Of a stretch of DNA of 64,000 bases, positions 37,493 to 48,607 are shown piece after piece. The notes below the pieces were generated by a model, which searched no databases, was not told the DNA's origin, and worked only from the letters and a program-made list of their open reading frames with translations. The stretch's first letter is position 1. Each line of letters starts with the position of its first letter. Position numbers and translations under genes: made by a program. This stretch comes from JBBRZM01 sp963813635. Lineage in GTDB: Bacteria > Actinomycetota > Acidimicrobiia > IMCC26256 > JBBRZM01. The stretch covers positions 496,001-560,000 of the forward strand of contig CAWEZO010000007.1 in the NCBI GenBank assembly GCA_963813635.1, given 5' to 3'.

Positions 37493-39145
37493 CTACTGCT
37501 TGATCCACAGGCCGAGGACGGGAAGGCGCCCGTAGAGATACTGGGGCTGCCCGCCGTTGTCGGGCAGGGGTGGGCCGAGCACGCCGTTGACGTTGGGCTT
37601 CGCCGCGATGACCCAGCGGATGTAGTAGCCCCACAGGTTGTAGACCTGTGACGCGAAGCGCCGGTTGATCGCCTCGTAGATCGGCTTGCGTTGCGCGTCG
37701 GTGGTCGCGGCGCGCCCCTGGTCGAGCAGCTGTTGGAGCTGCGGGTCGTTGATCTGCCCGAAGTTGATGGGTGAGCCGGTGTTCCACCAGACGTACTGCA
37801 GGTCGGGTGGGTCGCCCGGGTGGTTGCGCCACAGCAGCACGCTGAACTTGGCGCCCAGCGCCGTTTCGATGAACTTCGATTGGTCTTCCGGCTGGATGTC
37901 GGCGCTGATGCCCGCCTTTTGAACCTGCTCCTTGAGTGTCGTCGCCTCGTTGATGTTCTCGGTATCGTTGGTGCACTCGAGCACGATATGGAACTGACCG
38001 CCATGCGCGGCCTTGTAGGCGGTGACGAGCTTCTTGGCCTCCGCGAGGTTGTGCTGCGGGAAGCCCGGGTTGCTCAGATAGCCGGGGACGTTCTTGTCGA
38101 AGGGCCCGTCGGCCTTGTCGACCTCACCTTTCTCGTTGAGCTGGATGAGCGCGTTGCGGTCGACAGCCATCGCGAACGCCTTGCGGGCGTTGAGGTTATC
38201 GAACGGCGCCGCCGACGTGTTGAGGAGGTAATAGCGATTCTCGCGATGACCTATTGGCTCCGTGTAGATCGTCGCCTGGCTGCTCCCCAACGCCTTGAGC
38301 TCATCCTGCTGCTGCGGGTAGTCCATGTGCGTCATCGTGTTCTGCCCGGCGCTGAAGTTGTTGACTCGCTGAGCCGGTTCTGGCACGGGTCGGAAGGTGA
38401 TCTGGTCGAGGTACGGGAGCCGGACGCCGTTCTTGTCCTTCTGCCAGTAATCGGGGTTCTTCGTGGCGGTGAGGTGATCGTTCGGCTTCCACTCTTTGAG
38501 CTTGAACGGGCCGCTCCCGATCATGTTGGTGGGGCAGGTAGTGGCATTGTCGAGCTGCGCGGGTGCGGCGACGGCAGCCCGGCCGTCGAGGTACAGGAAC
38601 CCCGCGAATGAGGGCCACGGCACCTTCATCGTGACCGTCACGGTGGTCGGGTTGGTCGCGGCCACGGTGTCGATGTTCTTGTACACGAACTGGAACAGCT
38701 GGCCCGTCTTCCAAGCGGTGATGTTCTGCGCGATCGCGGCGGCGTCGACCGGCTGGCCGTTTTGGAACTTGACGCCGTCGCGCAGGCCGATCGTCCAGGT
38801 CTTGTAGTCGGCGCTGGGCGTGACCGACTTCGCCAGGTAGGGGACGAACTTGCCCTGGAGGTTGGGTGCCGTGAGCGTGTCGTAGATCGCCTGCGCGACC
38901 ATGATCCCGGAGATGGCCCACGTGCCTTCCGGCGGGCAGAAGCCGGCGGTGGTCTCCGACTCCAAGAGATAGGTGACGCTGCCGCCGGGGGTCGGCTTGC
39001 CTTCGTTGGCCGCCGTCTGACCCTGGCTGGAGGTCGTCTTGCTGGAGCTGCCGCCGCCGCATGCGGCCAGAGCGAGGCCCAGCGTGCTCAAGACGGCAAG
39101 CGTGCGGACCCAGCGCCGACGAACAGGCCGTTGAGCGTCGAGCAC
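37493..39145 (-). CDS. ABC transporter substrate-binding lipoprotein, family 5 (peptide type)
   Basis: Extracytoplasmic binding protein of about 550 aa. It has a basic N-terminus, a hydrophobic stretch and the lipobox LALAACGGGSSS, giving a lipid-anchored protein. The SBP family 5 core is clear (YLAKSVTPSADYKTWTIGLR, KNPDYWQKDKNG, ARKAFAMAVDRNALIQ). I chose GTG 39145 with GGGGGAA upstream; a longer frame exists but lacks a signal. No permease is adjacent; an oppD-oppF-oppC set lies at 61-64 kb. The ligand is unknown. It converges with the KDSR-like gene. Confidence 0.88.
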   Translation of the reverse strand: MLDAQRPVRRRWVRTLAVLSTLGLALAACGGGSSSKTTSSQGQTAANEGKPTPGGSVTYLLESETTAGFCPPEGTWAISGIMVAQAIYDTLTAPNLQGKFVPYLAKSVTPSADYKTWTIGLRDGVKFQNGQPVDAAAIAQNITAWKTGQLFQFVYKNIDTVAATNPTTVTVTMKVPWPSFAGFLYLDGRAAVAAPAQLDNATTCPTNMIGSGPFKLKEWKPNDHLTATKNPDYWQKDKNGVRLPYLDQITFRPVPEPAQRVNNFSAGQNTMTHMDYPQQQDELKALGSSQATIYTEPIGHRENRYYLLNTSAAPFDNLNARKAFAMAVDRNALIQLNEKGEVDKADGPFDKNVPGYLSNPGFPQHNLAEAKKLVTAYKAAHGGQFHIVLECTNDTENINEATTLKEQVQKAGISADIQPEDQSKFIETALGAKFSVLLWRNHPGDPPDLQYVWWNTGSPINFGQINDPQLQQLLDQGRAATTDAQRKPIYEAINRRFASQVYNLWGYYIRWVIAAKPNVNGVLGPPLPDNGGQPQYLYGRLPVLGLWIKQ

Positions 39146-39367
39146 AGTGTTCCCCCCGAGTTCAAGACCTGCAGCTCGCCGTGGAGGGCTGCAGGGCCGG
39201 CAATAGAGACACGATTCCGTCACGCGTTGGACCCGCCACTCTAGAACCTTTGTCCGGTTTCGCAACGCAGGCCTCACGCATTCCCGGCGGGCCTACTAGG
39301 GTCCGCGCCCTGGGATCCCGGCGCGGGCAAAGCTGCCGGGTCGGATACGGCCCACCAAGGAGGCAAT

Positions 39368-39719
39368 GTGAACCGGAGAGACCTGGTCAACGAGCTCAGA
39401 GATCGCCTGGAAGCCGACGGCGTCGACATCGACCGCAAGACCGTGGACGCGATGCTGCAGACATTCGTCGACACCGTGACGGAAACCGTGGCGACGGGCG
39501 AGCCCGTGGCGATCAGCGGCTTCTGCAAGTTCGCGCGAGTCGATCGTCCCGCGCGCATGGGCCGCAACCCGGGCACTGGTGAGACGATCAAGATCAAGGC
39601 GTCGCGGCAAGGCGCGGATCACTCCGCTCAAGGGCTTCAAGGACGCGGTGCTCGCCGGCAAGAAAGCGCCCGCGAAGAAGAAGGCACCTGCGAAGAAAAA
39701 GGCGGTCAGGCGCCGCTAG
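39368..39719 (+). CDS. HU-family DNA-binding protein with Lys/Ala tail, frameshifted
   Basis: A nucleoid protein of about 117 residues. The N-terminal HU fold is complete (NRRDLVNELRDRLEADGVDI, then VAISGFCKFARVDRPARMGR with the DNA-binding arm GRNPGTGETIKIKASR). One extra base at about 39608 shifts the frame; restored, it reads KARITPLKGFKDAVLAGKKA and then a basic tail PAKKKAPAKKKAVRRR up to TAG 39719. Such tails are typical of actinobacterial HU. It starts at GTG 39368 with AAGGAGG upstream. Confidence 0.88.
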
Positions 39720-39737
39720 GTCTGCTCCGTTTCGAAT

Positions 39738-39770
39738 GCACCGGGGCCGCCGATCAGGGCGGCCCCGTGC
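39738..39770 (+). terminator. strong hairpin after the HU gene
   Basis: GGGGCCGCC pairs with GGCGGCCCC around the loop GATCAG, extended by GCAC/GTGC on the outside. It lies 20 bp after the HU stop. No T-run follows, as is common in high-GC actinobacteria. Confidence 0.7.
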
Positions 39771-39832
39771 GCGTCCGACGCGCATTTGCGCCTCGGCGCG
39801 GGAACCACGTGGGGCTCGGTAGGGTCGATGAC

Positions 39833-40550
39833 GTGAGCTTGGACGGCATCGAACGCATCTTGGTGGTGGTCGCACACCCCGACGACGTCGACTTCGGCGC
39901 GGCAGGGAGTGTCGCCACGTGGACCGACGCGGGTGCCGAAGTTTCCTACTGCATCGTGACCGACGGCGCCGCGGGCGGGTTCGACCCCGCGGTACCGCGC
40001 GTGGAGATTCCCGGCATCCGGCGCGGTGGAACAGACCGCGGCGGCCAAGGTGGTCGGCGTGACCGACCTGACGTTCCTCGGCTATCCCGACGGGCGGCTC
40101 GAGTCGACGATCGGGCTGCGTCGCGATGTGTCGCGTGTGATCCGACAAGTACGGCCTCAGCGTGTGCTCTGCCCGTCGCCCGAACGCAACTACGGCCGGG
40201 TCTTCGCGAGTCATCCCGATCACCTTGCCGCCGGCGAAGCGACGCTCTGCGCCGTGTATCCCGACGCACGCAACCCGTTTGCTCATCCTGAGCTGCTCGC
40301 CGAGGGGTTCGAGCCGTGGAGCGTCGACGAGGTGTGGATGATGGTTGCGCCCGCCAACGATGTCTTCGTCGACACGACCGACGCATTTGATCGGAAGCTC
40401 GACGCGCTCCACTGCCATTCGAGTCAGATGACCGACCCCGACTCGCTCGAGCCGCGCCTGCGCGCGTGGGGCACGATGGCCGCGGCCCAAGCCGGATTGC
40501 CCGAAGGTCGGTTGGCCGAGGGATTCTTCGCCGTCAACACCGCCGGGTGA
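39833..40550 (+). CDS. PIG-L family (LmbE-like) N-deacetylase, frameshifted
   Basis: Zinc-dependent deacetylase of N-acetylglucosaminyl compounds, the family of MshB and Mca in mycothiol metabolism. The metal motif AHPDDVDFGAAGSVATW is at the N-terminus and the second histidine motif SHPDHLAAG in the C-terminal half. The frame changes at about 40022. Restored length is about 239 aa. It starts at GTG 39833. Whether the substrate is a mycothiol precursor or a conjugate cannot be told from the sequence. Confidence 0.83.
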
Positions 40551-40613
40551 GCCGCGTCGGGGAGTGTCGATGCCGGGCAGGGCCGCGCTCGCTGCGTCTG
40601 CCAGACTGAGCCC

Positions 40614-41375
40614 ATGCTGCGCATCGAAGACGCCGACCGTGTGCGTCTCATCACGCTTGATCGAGCCGACGCGCTGAACGCGTTCAACAACGACCTGTAT
40701 CGCGCCGCGTGCGAAGCGCTCGAGGAGGCCGCGACGCGGCCGGACGTCGGCGCGGTCGTCATCACCGGTGCCGGGCGTGCGTTCTCGGCCGGGCAGGACA
40801 TCGCCGAGATGGGCGAGATCACGACCGGCGACGAGCCCGGGTTCCCGGCGTTCATCGACACGGTGATTGCATTTCCAAAACCGTTGCTCGCCGCCGTCAA
40901 CGGCCTGGGCGTGGGCATCGGCTTCACGTTGCTCGCGCATTGCGACCTCGTGCTCATCGCGTCCGACGCGCGCCTGCGCACGCCGTTCACCACGCTGGGC
41001 GTCGCACCCGAAGCCGCGAGCAGCGTGTTGTTCCCTGCCGTGATGGGGTGGCAGGCGGCAGCGCACGTGCTGCTCACGAGCGACTGGATCGACGCCGAGA
41101 CCGCGGTGCAGACCGGCATCGCGTGGCGCCGGTGCGACAGCGACGTGCTGCTCGTCGAGACGCTCGAGGTTGCGCGTCGTATCGCGTCGTGCCCGCTGTC
41201 ATCGGTGATGGCCACCAAGGAGCTCATGGTCGCCGGCCGTATCGACGCGGTGCGGGCCGCGCGTGCCCGAGAGGACACCGCGTTCGCGCGACTCATCGGC
41301 TCGCCCGAGAACGTCGAAGCGATCACCGCGTTCTTCGAGAAGCGCGAGCCCGACTTCGCCAAGCTCGTCGACTGA
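40614..41375 (+). CDS. enoyl-CoA hydratase/isomerase family protein
   Basis: A 253-aa crotonase-fold enzyme. Oxyanion-hole segments are SAGQDIAEMGE and AAVNGLGVGIGFTLLAHCD; the active-site region LGVAPEAASSVLFP carries one glutamate. Likely acts on a CoA-ester in fatty-acid or aromatic degradation. It starts at ATG 40614. The histidine phosphatase gene follows after 5 bp, so the two are cotranscribed. Confidence 0.87.
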   Translation: MLRIEDADRVRLITLDRADALNAFNNDLYRAACEALEEAATRPDVGAVVITGAGRAFSAGQDIAEMGEITTGDEPGFPAFIDTVIAFPKPLLAAVNGLGVGIGFTLLAHCDLVLIASDARLRTPFTTLGVAPEAASSVLFPAVMGWQAAAHVLLTSDWIDAETAVQTGIAWRRCDSDVLLVETLEVARRIASCPLSSVMATKELMVAGRIDAVRAARAREDTAFARLIGSPENVEAITAFFEKREPDFAKLVD

Positions 41376-41380
41376 GGCTG

Positions 41381-41978
41381 ATGTCCCGCCTGCTGCTGAT
41401 TCGACACGGCGAATCGACCTGGAACGAAGGCGGCCGCTGGCAGGGGCACGCCGATCCGCCGTTGTCTGCGCTCGGAGAACGTCAGGCGCTCGCCGCGGGG
41501 CGCGGCGCTCGGCGCGATGGCCGCGGTGCGGAGCTCGGATCTCACTCGGGCCCGACGCACTGCCGAGCTGATCGTCGCGCCGGACGGCGACGCGGAAGTG
41601 GCCGTCGATCCACGTCTACGCGAGCGCGACGTCGGTGAATGGACCGGACTGACGCGCGCGCAGATCGAGGCCGAGTGGCCGGGGTACCTCGACGCTCACC
41701 GCTCGCCACCCGGCTTCGAGCCGAACCACGCACTCCTCGCGCGTGTATTTGCCGCCATCCACGACGCCGCCGAGCGAGCTCCGGCCGGCGACACGCTGAT
41801 CGTCACCCACGCAGGCGTCATCCGCACGCTCGAACGCGACCTCGGCGCGAATGGCGAACCCCTCGCCAACCTCGCGGGTCGGTGGGTCACCGCCGACGGA
41901 GACAAAGTGCAACTCGGCACCCGAGCGCTGCTCATCGATCCCCATGACGTGACGGTCACCGTGCCCCGCTCGCTCTGA
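41381..41978 (+). CDS. histidine phosphatase family protein, frameshifted
   Basis: Phosphoglycerate-mutase-like phosphatase. The catalytic histidine motif is LLIRHGESTWNEGGRWQGH at residues 4-22, and the second histidine is in LIVTHAGVIRTLERDLG. The frame changes at about 41505 within a GC-rich stretch (restored: ALGAMAAVRSSDLTRARRTA). About 199 aa. The substrate is unknown; such enzymes act on small phosphorylated metabolites. Confidence 0.83.
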
Positions 41979-41997
41979 GGGCGCGTCGCGGCCCGAA

Positions 41998-42029
41998 AGT
42001 GCAGCTCACCCCAGGTACTAAACTGCACT
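41998..42029 (+). promoter_or_regulatory. inverted repeat before the HelR-like gene
   Basis: AGTGCAG (41998-42004) and CTGCACT (42023-42029) are perfect 7-bp arms with an 18-bp loop, 22 bp before the GTG start at 42051. It could be an operator or the base of a leader hairpin. In streptomycetes helR is controlled by rifampicin-associated elements, but this sequence is not obviously one. Confidence 0.4.
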
Positions 42030-42050
42030 GTTCCGCTGGGGAGGAGCTGC

Positions 42051-44417
42051 GTGACGCGAGACCCCGAGATCCACGCCGAGCAGCGTTATCTCGATGCCGC
42101 ATACGAGCGACTCGACCACATGCGCCGGTCGGCCGCGTGGGTGGCGGAGGGCTACGCCGACGTGCGGCGCGGCGGGACCCACCAGGCCCGGCTGGAGCGT
42201 GACATCGCCACCGCCACGACGCGGCGGCGGCTCGCGGCGCTGCAGATCGGTGACGCGCCGCTCTGCTTCGGTCGTATCGACCTCGACGACGGCCCTCGCT
42301 ATTACATCGGCCGGCTCTCGGTGACCGATGCCGACCAGACGCCACTCGTCATCGACTGGCGGGCACCGGTCGCCGAGCCGTTCTACCGTGCCACGCCGGT
42401 TGCACCGATGGGCGTCGCGCGCCGGCGCCACTTCCTCACGCGCGGGCGTGAGCTGCTCGGCCTCGACGACGAGGTGTTCGACACCGAGGCCACGGCCGAC
42501 GCCGGTCTCACTGTCGTGGGGGAGGGCGCGCTCGCTCGCCGCGATCGAGCGCGAACGCACCGGCCGCATGGGCGACATCGTGGCCACGATCCAAGCCGAG
42601 CAGGACGAAGCGATCCGGGCCGAGGTCGCCGGCATGCTCATCGTCTCCGGTGGCCCCGGCACCGGCAAGACCGCGGTGTCGCTGCATCGCGCCGCCTACC
42701 TCGTTTATACGCACCACCGCCGGCTCGCGGCGCAGGGCGTTCTGCTCGTGGGCCCGAACCGAATCTTCCTCCGCTACATCGACGAGGTGCTGCCCGCGCT
42801 CGGTGAAGACGAGGTGCAGCTCTCGACAGCGAACGGCCTGAAGCCGCAGCTCACCGTCACCGGTCGTGAGACGGCATTCGTGGCCAAGGTCAAGGGCGAC
42901 TTCCGCATGACCACGGTCATCGCCAATGCCATCGCTGACCGGGAGCGCGTGTTTCCGCGTCGATCTCCTCGTGACCCTCGACGGACATCGGCTGCGGCTC
43001 ACGAACGCCGAGAGCGCCCGGATCATCGAGCGCGCTCGTCAGCGTCGCGGCACGCACAACGAGCGGCGTCCGCTTGTCACGCGACTCGTCGTCGACCATC
43101 TGATCGAGCAGTTCCGGCAATCGTTGATACGCGTGTACCGACGCGACGTCGATCTCACTGCGGCTGAATTCGAGCCGCAGCTCGAGCTCGAGAGTGAGGA
43201 GCTCGTCGACGTGTCGACCGCCGCTGTGCTCGCGCGCGGTGGCGCCCCACCCGAGGAATGGCAAGCCGAGCTGGCCGCTCGGCTTCGTCGCCTCCCCGAC
43301 GTCAAAGCGGCGCTCTGGCGAATGTGGCCGGTGCTCAGCGGTATCGAGCTGGTGCACGATCTGTTCGGCTTCGAGGCGCTGATCCGGTCGGCTGCCGGGG
43401 GAGTACTGGCTCGGGACGAGCAAGCGGCGTTGTTCCGTTTCCGCTCGGCCCGTGTCGACGACGTCGACTGGACCGATGCCGACATTGCGCTGATCGACGA
43501 GGCCGATTCGATTCTCGGTCCGCCGGCCGCAGCCCGGCCGCGGCCGGCGCGGCCGACGACGCGCCGACCAGGCATCGCTCGAAGCGGCCGGTCGCGTCGT
43601 CGACGAGCTCGGCCTGAGCGGCTACACGACGGCGGCCGCACTTGCCGAGCGCTACGGCGCCGGCGAGGGAGCGAGCAGCTCCGACGACTCCGAGCCGCGC
43701 ACGTTCGGACACGTCCTCGTCGACGAGGCCCAGGATCTCTCCGCGATGGAATGGCGCATGGTGGCCCGCCGTTGCCCGTCGCTCTCGATGACGCTCGTCG
43801 GTGACTTCGGCCAGGCGAGCCGGCCCGGTGCGCTGGACGATTGGGAAGACGTGATCGCGGCCGTCGAGAGCACCCGCGGTCGAGCCGCCTCGCACCGGCT
43901 CCACGTGCGGCGCGTCGAGCTGAGCGTCAACTACCGCACGCCGGCCGAGATCATGGAGATCGCGAACCGCGTGCTTGCCGCGGCGGCACCGGGCATCGAG
44001 GCGGCGCGTTCCGTGCGCACGACCGGTGCCGTGCCCGTCTTCGAGGCGGTGCGCGCCGATGAGCTGGTGCGGGCGGGAGCGAGGATCGCCCGCCGGGCCT
44101 GCACCGAGCCCGGCACCGTCGCGGTGATCGCGCCGCCCGCATTGCACCGGCGTCTGGTCACCGAGCTCGGGGATGTGGGTGCGGTCGCCGACACCGCCGA
44201 GTCGATCGATGCGCCGATCGCGATCTTGGATGCAGTCGACGCGAAAGGACTCGAGTTCGATCACGTCATCATCATCGAACCGAGCATGCTCGTCGCGCCC
44301 GAGGCCGTGGGCCTCCGCCTGCTGTACACGACAATGACGCGCGCCACGCAGCGTCTCTCCGTCGTGCACGCCGAGCCGTTGCCCGAGGCGCTCGAACCGG
44401 GCGCCGTACCCGCCTGA
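42051..44417 (+). CDS. HelD/HelR-like RNA-polymerase-associated UvrD-type ATPase, frameshifted
   Basis: A superfamily 1 ATPase related to HelD/HelR, which removes stalled or rifampicin-bound RNA polymerase from DNA. N-terminal coiled arm (EQRYLDAAYERLDHMRRSAA), the family block PLVIDWRAPVAEPFYRATP, Walker A SGGPGTGKTAVSLHRAAYL, Walker B LVDEAQDLSAMEW, and the C-terminal helicase part (DAKGLEFDHVIIIEPS, LLYTTMTRATQRLSVVH). Frame changes occur at about 42530, 42950 and 43540-43600. Restored length is about 789 aa. It starts at GTG 42051 with GGGGAGGAG upstream. Confidence 0.86.
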
Positions 44418-44448
44418 TCGATCGCGGGTTCGCCATAGGATCGGCGCC

Positions 44449-46252
44449 ATGACCGTTACTGACTCCGGCACTGATCTCGGCGCCTCGGATGTGGCGTGGG
44501 ATCTCGACCCGCTGCTCGATGGCCGCTCGGTCGACGACCTGCTCGACACGGCGCTCCAGATCGCTCAGCAGCTCGCCACCCGGCGCGGCACGATCGCGAG
44601 CCTCGATGTGCCGGCGATGGTCGACGTCATGGAGTCGCTCGGCGAGGTCAATGATCTCGTGGGTCGTGCGGGCTCGTACGCCGCCCTGCGCTTCGCCGTC
44701 GACACGGCCGATCCCGAGCGCGGCGCGCAGCTCCAGCGGGTCGACGAACGGGGCACGGCACTGACCACCGAGCTCCTCTTCCTCGAGCTGGAGTGGGCGG
44801 CCGTGCCCGACGAGCGCGCCGCGGAGCTTCTCGCAGACGATCGGCTCGAGTTCTGCCGGCATCATCTCGAGGCCGCGCGCCGGTACCGCCCGCATCTGCT
44901 GAGTGAGCCCGAGGAGATCATCCTCAACGAGAAGGCGGTCACGGGGGCGAACGTGTGGACACGATTGTTCAGCGAGCTGACGTCCGTCATCACCGCTGAG
45001 GTCGGGGGCGCGACGGTGAGCCTCGAAGAAGCGCTCTCGCGACTCACGTCGCCCGACCGGGACTCGCGCCGCGTCGCCGCCGAAGCGGTCACGGCCGCGC
45101 TCGCGCCGGGGTTGCGTACGCGGGCGTTCGTCTACAACACGTTGCTCGCCGACAAATCGGTCGACGATCGGTTCCGCCACTTTCCCGGCTGGCTTGCCAG
45201 CATGAACCTCGCGAATGAGGCGAGCGACGAATCCGTGCAAGCACTCGTCGCGGCAGTGCAGGGCCGGTACGACATCCCGCAGCGCTGGTACGCGCTCAAG
45301 GCGCGGCTCCTGAAGCCTCGACCGCCTCGCCGATTACGACCGGATGGCGTCGGTCGCATCGGAGGAGTCGGAGTTCGGTTGGAGTGAGGCACGCGACCTC
45401 GTGCTCGACTCGTACGCGTCGTTTGCTCCCGAGCTCGCCGATGTCGCGAAGCGTTTCTTCGATGAAGCCTGGATCGACGCGCCGGTGCGCCCCGCGAAAC
45501 GGCCGGGGGCGTTCTGTGCCTACACCGTGCCGTCACATCATCCGTATCTCATGCTCAACTGGACGTCACGCCGCCGCGATGTGCTCACCCTCGCGCACGA
45601 GCTCGGACACGGACTCCACGCCTACCTGGCACGAGAGCAGGGCATCTTCCATCAGTCCACGCCGCTGACGCTGGCCGAGACCGCGTCGGTGTTCGGTGAG
45701 ACGGTCACGTTCGGTCGGCTGCTCGATGCCACCACCGATCCGGCCGCGCGCCTTGCCCTGCTCGCCGAGAGCATCGAGGGTCAGATCGCCACCGTGTTCC
45801 GCCAAACCGCGATGAACCGGTTCGAGGACGCCGTGCATACCGAGCGGCGTAACGTCGGCGAGCTCAGCGTGGAGCGTTTCGGCGAGCTGTGGGCCGAGAC
45901 CCAGACCCCGATGCTCGGCGACGCCGTGGAGATCAGCGACGGCTACCGCACGTGGTGGTCGTACATCCCGCACTTCATCGGCACGCCCGGCTACGTGTAC
46001 GCGTACGCGTACGGTCAGCTCCTCGCGCTCTCGGTCTACCGCGCGTATGAGGCGCGCGGCGCCGACTTCGTGCCGAGCTATCTCGAGCTGCTTCGCCGTG
46101 GCGGTTCCCAGTCGCCGGAGGAGTTGGGAAGCATCGTCGGTGTGGATCTCGCCGATCCCGGCTTCTGGGACGGCGGTCTGCTGATCGTGGAGCAGCAGCT
46201 CGACGCAGCGGAGGCGGCTGCCGTCGCGGCGGGTCGTATCGACGCCGTGTAG
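44449..46252 (+). CDS. M3B family oligoendopeptidase (PepF-like), frameshifted
   Basis: Cytoplasmic zinc metallopeptidase of about 600 aa that degrades short peptides. The N-terminal helical domain spans residues 1-280; the catalytic motif LAHELGHGLHAYLAREQG lies in the second half, with the third ligand region LAETASVFGE. The frame changes at about 45310 (restored: LDRLADYDRMASVA). It starts at ATG 44449, 31 bp after the HelR-like gene, and converges with the ABC permease gene. Confidence 0.87.
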
Positions 46253-46267
46253 TTGCCGGCTGTGCTG

Positions 46268-47442
46268 TCAGCTGCTCTTGAGCGCTCGGTGCGTGGTGGC
46301 GACCGACAGGGGGACCATGACTGCCGCGAAGCCGAGGAGCACCACGAGCTCGGGCACGATGTCACCGAGTGACCCCCGGTTGCCGATGACCTCGATGAAC
46401 CCGTCCATCGCCCACGCATGGGGCGTGAAGTGGCCGATGACACGCATCGACACCGGCACGATCGCCAGCGGCCACAGGCACCCGCCGAGCATCCCGAACG
46501 CAATGCCGATCATGGGTCCGACCGAGGTCACCTGTTCCGAGGTCCGGGCGAGGGAGCCCATCAGGAGCGCGGCACTTTCGGCGACCAGCGCGAATGCACC
46601 GAGCAACGCAGCCGCAGCAATCGGATCGCCCCAGGAGACGTTGAACACCGACACCGACACGGTCACGATCACCAGGACCTGCAACGAGATACGAAGTAGC
46701 CGTTCGAGCCCGAGGCCGGCCGTAATCGTGCCGGGGCCGAGTGGTGCCGCGAGCATCCGGTGAAACAGCCCCGCGTGTCGCCATTCGACGAAATACGTTC
46801 CGGCAAGCGCGTTCATAAAGATGAAGAACACCAGCTGGCCCGGAGTGGCGTACGACAGGCCCGACATGCCGGCGAGGCCTGAGGGGCCCACCGCGGGGCT
46901 CGCGATCGTTTCGACGCTCGCGTCGCGCGCGCAGCGCGGTGTGCCCAGACGAGGTTGGCGTCGAGGCTCCCGCCACCTTGGGCAGTTGCGACGCGGGCCG
47001 CGCGGACGACCGATGCCTGGCGCGCGACCTGCTCGTCGACATTCGTGCGGATCGCGCGCCCCGCCGTGTTCTTCGGATTCGACACCACGCGCACCGTTGC
47101 ATGCCCGCCGGTGCGAAGCGTCCGGTCGTAGCCGGGCGGGATGACGATGCCGGCGGGGACCTCGCCGCGCCGTACGGCGCCTCGGAGCCCGTCGAGCGAC
47201 GAGTAGCTGCGCAAGGTGACATCCGGGATCGCGTCGAGACTGTTGTGGAGACTGTGTCCCAGCGCGCCGGAGCCGTGGTCGAGGACGGCAACGTTGAGCG
47301 AGGTGCCCCCTAACGTCACGCCGATCACGAAGATCAGCGCCAGCGGAACGATGAAGACGAACGCGATCCCGACCGGGTCGCGCGCGAAAACACGGATGCT
47401 CACCAGGCCGATGTGCGCGGCGTTGCGGAGCACGCGCATCAT
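46268..47442 (-). CDS. ABC-2 type permease, third gene of an exporter operon, frameshifted
   Basis: Membrane subunit of about 390 aa: an N-terminal helix (GIAFVFIVPLALIFVIGVTL), a large extracytoplasmic domain, then five helices (GQLVFFIFMNALAGTYF, LLRISLQVLVIVTVSVSVF) and the typical PxxxG-like region HFTPHAWAMDGF. The frame changes at about 46925. The start (ATG 47442) overlaps the end of the preceding permease gene (TGATG). It probably forms a heterodimer with that permease. Confidence 0.83.
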
Positions 47443-48602
47443 GGCCGCGCCAGTCTTTTCGTGCGAGCGAAACCGATCCCGGCTGTGACGATGGCGAACG
47501 CGAGGATCGCGACGACGTCGGGAGCGATCGTCGAGAAGCCACCGCCGGCCGCGAGCTGACTGAATCCCTTGAGGGCCCAGCCTGTGGGAGTGAGCAGTCG
47601 CGTGCGTTGGATCAGCGCGGGGAGTTGCGCGGGCTCCGAGAACGTGCCGCCGAGCAACGCGAGCGAGAGGCCGATGAGCACGGTGTACGCGTCGGCCTGC
47701 TCGCCCGTGCGCACGACAGTGACGAGCATCATGGTGAGTCCCACCGCGGCGGCGACGATGGCGAGGATGAGCGCGACCACGCCGAGCGGGTTGCCCCACG
47801 GCGCGTCGAGCGCAAGGCCGGAAACGAGCGCCACTGATCCGACGGTGATGACGCCCAGCACGAACGTTGCGATGCTCTTCCCGATCAGCAGCTTCGGCCG
47901 CGAGATCGGGCCTGCGAGCAGCCGGGCCAGCGTGCCGTTGTCCCGTTCGGTGATGATGCTGCGGGCGCCACTGCCGACCGTCAGGAAGAGCAACAGCATC
48001 GCGATGCCGGGCCCGTAGTAGCTCGGGGCGTGGTGACTTCCACCGCTGAGTGTCGAGGCAACGGTCGCGCCTGCGGCTGTATGGGCCACTGCAGCCTCGA
48101 GCGCCGCGTCATGGCGTGCGCCGGCGCGCACCGCGGTGCTGATCGCCACACTCGGGGCAGCGAGCCGGGTGGTGAAGTCGGTGGCGATCGCTCGGGCCAC
48201 CTGGGCTCCAATCGGATTCGACGCGCTGCGGATCACCGCGAGTCGTGCCGTACCGCCCGCCGTCGTGGCCTCGGAGAAACCCACCGGAAACACGAAGGCC
48301 GCGCCGATGTGCCCGTCGCGCGCCTCGCGGCGCGCCTCGGCAGCAGAGGCGATGTGACGCACCTTGATCACCGACCGGAGCTCGCGCCCGTGAAGTACTT
48401 GGGTGACGAATGTGTGCGAAAGCGTGCTGTGGTCATGGTCCACGACGGCAAACGTCGTCGAGAACGTGCGGCCGCGACCTCCGAGCGCCACGCTGAGAAT
48501 GACCGCCAGAATGATCGGCGCGATCACGCCGACGACGAGGGCCGACCGGTCTCGCAGGCGCCGGCGGAGATCGTTGAGGCCGATCGTGAGCGCAGCGCGC
48601 AT
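47439..48602 (-). CDS. ABC-2 type permease
   Basis: A 387-aa membrane protein of the YhaP/NatB-like ABC-2 group: helix 1 (ALVVGVIAPIILAVILSVAL), an exported domain of about 170 residues, then five helices starting GIAMLLLFLTVGSGARSIIT and ending near LLTPTGWALKGFSQLAAGG. It is intact. It lies 5 bp after the ATPase gene and overlaps the second permease gene, so the exporter consists of one ATPase and two different permeases. The cargo is unknown. Confidence 0.86.
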   Translation of the reverse strand: MRAALTIGLNDLRRRLRDRSALVVGVIAPIILAVILSVALGGRGRTFSTTFAVVDHDHSTLSHTFVTQVLHGRELRSVIKVRHIASAAEARREARDGHIGAAFVFPVGFSEATTAGGTARLAVIRSASNPIGAQVARAIATDFTTRLAAPSVAISTAVRAGARHDAALEAAVAHTAAGATVASTLSGGSHHAPSYYGPGIAMLLLFLTVGSGARSIITERDNGTLARLLAGPISRPKLLIGKSIATFVLGVITVGSVALVSGLALDAPWGNPLGVVALILAIVAAAVGLTMMLVTVVRTGEQADAYTVLIGLSLALLGGTFSEPAQLPALIQRTRLLTPTGWALKGFSQLAAGGGFSTIAPDVVAILAFAIVTAGIGFARTKRLARP

Positions 48603-48607
48603 GGGGA

